Position numbers and translations under genes: made by a program. The notes under the pieces are model-generated. The model searched no databases. It was not told the origin of the DNA and saw only the letters and a list, made by a program, of their open reading frames with translations. From assembly GCF_014529985.1 (NCBI RefSeq), contig NZ_JACVMU010000007.1, forward strand, positions 62,001 to 126,000: a DNA stretch of 64,000 nucleotides, read 5' to 3'. This DNA comes from Leucobacter sp. cx-42 (GTDB lineage: Bacteria; Actinomycetota; Actinomycetes; Actinomycetales; Microbacteriaceae). Numbering within the stretch: position 1 is the first letter of the stretch; the number at the start of each line of letters is the position of its first letter. Shown here piece after piece: positions 63,140 to 64,000 of this stretch.

Positions 63140-63906
63140 CCAACCCAGATCTCATGGTGCGCGCAGCAAACGTGCACAAGCACTTCGGCTCGCTCCAGGT
63201 ACTCAAGGGCGTCGACCTCGAGGTCGGCCGCGGTGAGGTCGTCTGCCTCATCGGCGCATCGGGGTCGGGTAAGAGCACGCTCCTGCGTTGCATCAACCAC
63301 CTCGAAAAGCTCGATGGCGGTCGCATCTGGGTCGACGATAATGTCGTTGGCTACGAGCTCCGGAACAAGACGCTGCATGAAAAGAACTACAGCGAGATTT
63401 GCAAGGACCGCACCCAGACGGGAATGGTCTTCCAGCAGTTCAATCTCTTTGGTCACATGACCGTTCTGGAGAACATCATGCTGGCCCCGAAGACGGTACT
63501 TCGCAAGCGCACGGCTGACGTCAAGCCTCGCGCATTGGCGCTTCTCGAACAGGTTGGCCTTGCGGACAAGGCCAACGCCTACCCGCGCCAGCTCTCCGGC
63601 GGCCAGCAGCAGCGCGTCGCGATTGCGCGAGCACTCTGCATGGATCCCAAGCTCATGCTCTTTGATGAGCCCACCAGCGCACTCGACCCCGAGCTCGTCG
63701 GTGAAGTACTCAAGGTCATGCGTGACCTTGCTGCCTCGGGCATGACGATGATCGTCGTCACGCACGAGATGGGATTCGCACGGGAGGTCGCGGATCGCGT
63801 GGTCTTCATGCACGGCGGCCAGATCGTCGAGCAGGGTCCCGCCGCAGAGGTACTCGAGAACCCGCAGCACGAACGCACCAAGGCGTTCTTGGCAGCGGTG
63901 CACTAG
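63136..63906 (+). CDS. Amino acid ABC transporter ATP-binding protein
   Basis: A 256-residue ATPase, GlnQ/HisP type. Walker [10 protein letters not shown] near residue 38, signature LSGGQQQR, Walker [15 protein letters not shown], switch His in VVTHEMGFA. Overlaps the permease stop by four bases, so the subunits are made together. Ends a complete import operon. Confidence 0.95.
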   Translation: MTNPDLMVRAANVHKHFGSLQVLKGVDLEVGRGEVVCLIGASGSGKSTLLRCINHLEKLDGGRIWVDDNVVGYELRNKTLHEKNYSEICKDRTQTGMVFQQFNLFGHMTVLENIMLAPKTVLRKRTADVKPRALALLEQVGLADKANAYPRQLSGGQQQRVAIARALCMDPKLMLFDEPTSALDPELVGEVLKVMRDLAASGMTMIVVTHEMGFAREVADRVVFMHGGQIVEQGPAAEVLENPQHERTKAFLAAVH

Positions 63907-63919
63907 GCCTTCGACGCAC

Positions 63920-63951
63920 GCGGCCCGCGATGTACGCATTTCGCGGGCCGC
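63920..63951. terminator. Terminator of amino acid ABC operon
   Basis: A perfect 11-bp inverted repeat (63920-63930 with 63941-63951) with a ten-base loop, about 14 bases after the stop codon. Confidence 0.8.
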
Positions 63952-64000
63952 TCCCGGTGAACGTCGTACGTACTCGGCGATACGCCACCTACTGTCCCTG

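Noticed and set aside
1-64000. CRISPR array, phage cluster or rRNA genes
   Set aside because: No regularly spaced repeats, no phage structural genes and no rRNA signatures were seen.

Overview
The window comes from a mid-to-high-GC (I judge roughly 60%) Gram-positive actinobacterium, most likely Micrococcales and probably Microbacteriaceae-like. The evidence is an actinobacterial bc1-aa3 supercomplex with a diheme cytochrome c (QcrC) and the actinobacterial fourth oxidase subunit (CtaF), a mycothiol ligase (MshC), RbpA, PafBC, DUF3099 and DUF3043 proteins, a sortase motif of the LAxTG type, and many apparently leaderless genes. Genus cannot be fixed from sequence alone.

Layout. 1-1863: SURF1 (cut by the window edge), two small conserved proteins and FabG. 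1943-7254: CPBP protease and the qcrCAB-ctaE block (leftward). 7362-20623: trpD, an M23 peptidase, trpF, a PAP2 phosphatase, a P1 peptidase, an rRNA/tRNA 2'-O-methyltransferase, an exonuclease, L31, a lone ABC ATPase, serB, an aldo/keto reductase, and a TetR/GNAT pair. 20642-24851: ctaC-ctaD-ctaF, ErpA-like protein and DUF3043. 24971-29410: methyltransferase-hisD-nrdR-pyrD operon. 29488-32545: amino acid permease, SDR and RbpA. 32552-40334: lnt, HelY-like helicase, tatC, a fused pafBC and an FKBP-like lipoprotein. 40443-49601: a HAD-TrmI fusion ORF, PAC2 protein, a giant wall-anchored coiled-coil protein, mshC-uppP and an M20 peptidase. 49668-51465: two identical tRNA-Leu(GAG) genes in a 184-bp direct repeat flanking an accessory yidC and a small membrane gene. 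51568-63906: YbaK, SF2 helicase/SGNH pair, a GerW homologue, GluQRS, GlcD-type oxidase, PdxY, a paired CrcB channel, a zinc alcohol dehydrogenase, a small secreted protein and a complete amino acid ABC importer.

How they work together: the two respiratory blocks (3.0-7.3 kb and 20.6-23.6 kb) build one menaquinol-to-oxygen chain, and SURF1 and ErpA-like proteins help assemble its haem and Fe-S centres. Envelope functions are frequent (Lnt, TatC, UppP, YidC, PAP2, M23, wall-anchored protein). Amino acid and nucleotide housekeeping genes (trpD, trpF, hisD, serB, pyrD, nrdR) are scattered among them. Most of the window looks like ordinary conserved actinobacterial chromosome. The clearest departures are the duplicated-tRNA module at 49.7-51.5 kb, the HAD-TrmI in-frame fusion, and the pafBC fusion next to a tatC that lacks tatA.

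No gene-free stretch exceeds about 300 bases. The longest gaps (30973-31241, 12558-12797, 18610-18828, 16486-16676) hold palindromes, terminators or repeats described below, except 18610-18828, where I see only a weak, bulged inverted repeat and a short tandem gttatc repeat. Start codons of minus- and plus-strand genes were chosen by ribosome-binding site, overlap with neighbours or a leaderless -10 box; each choice is stated.
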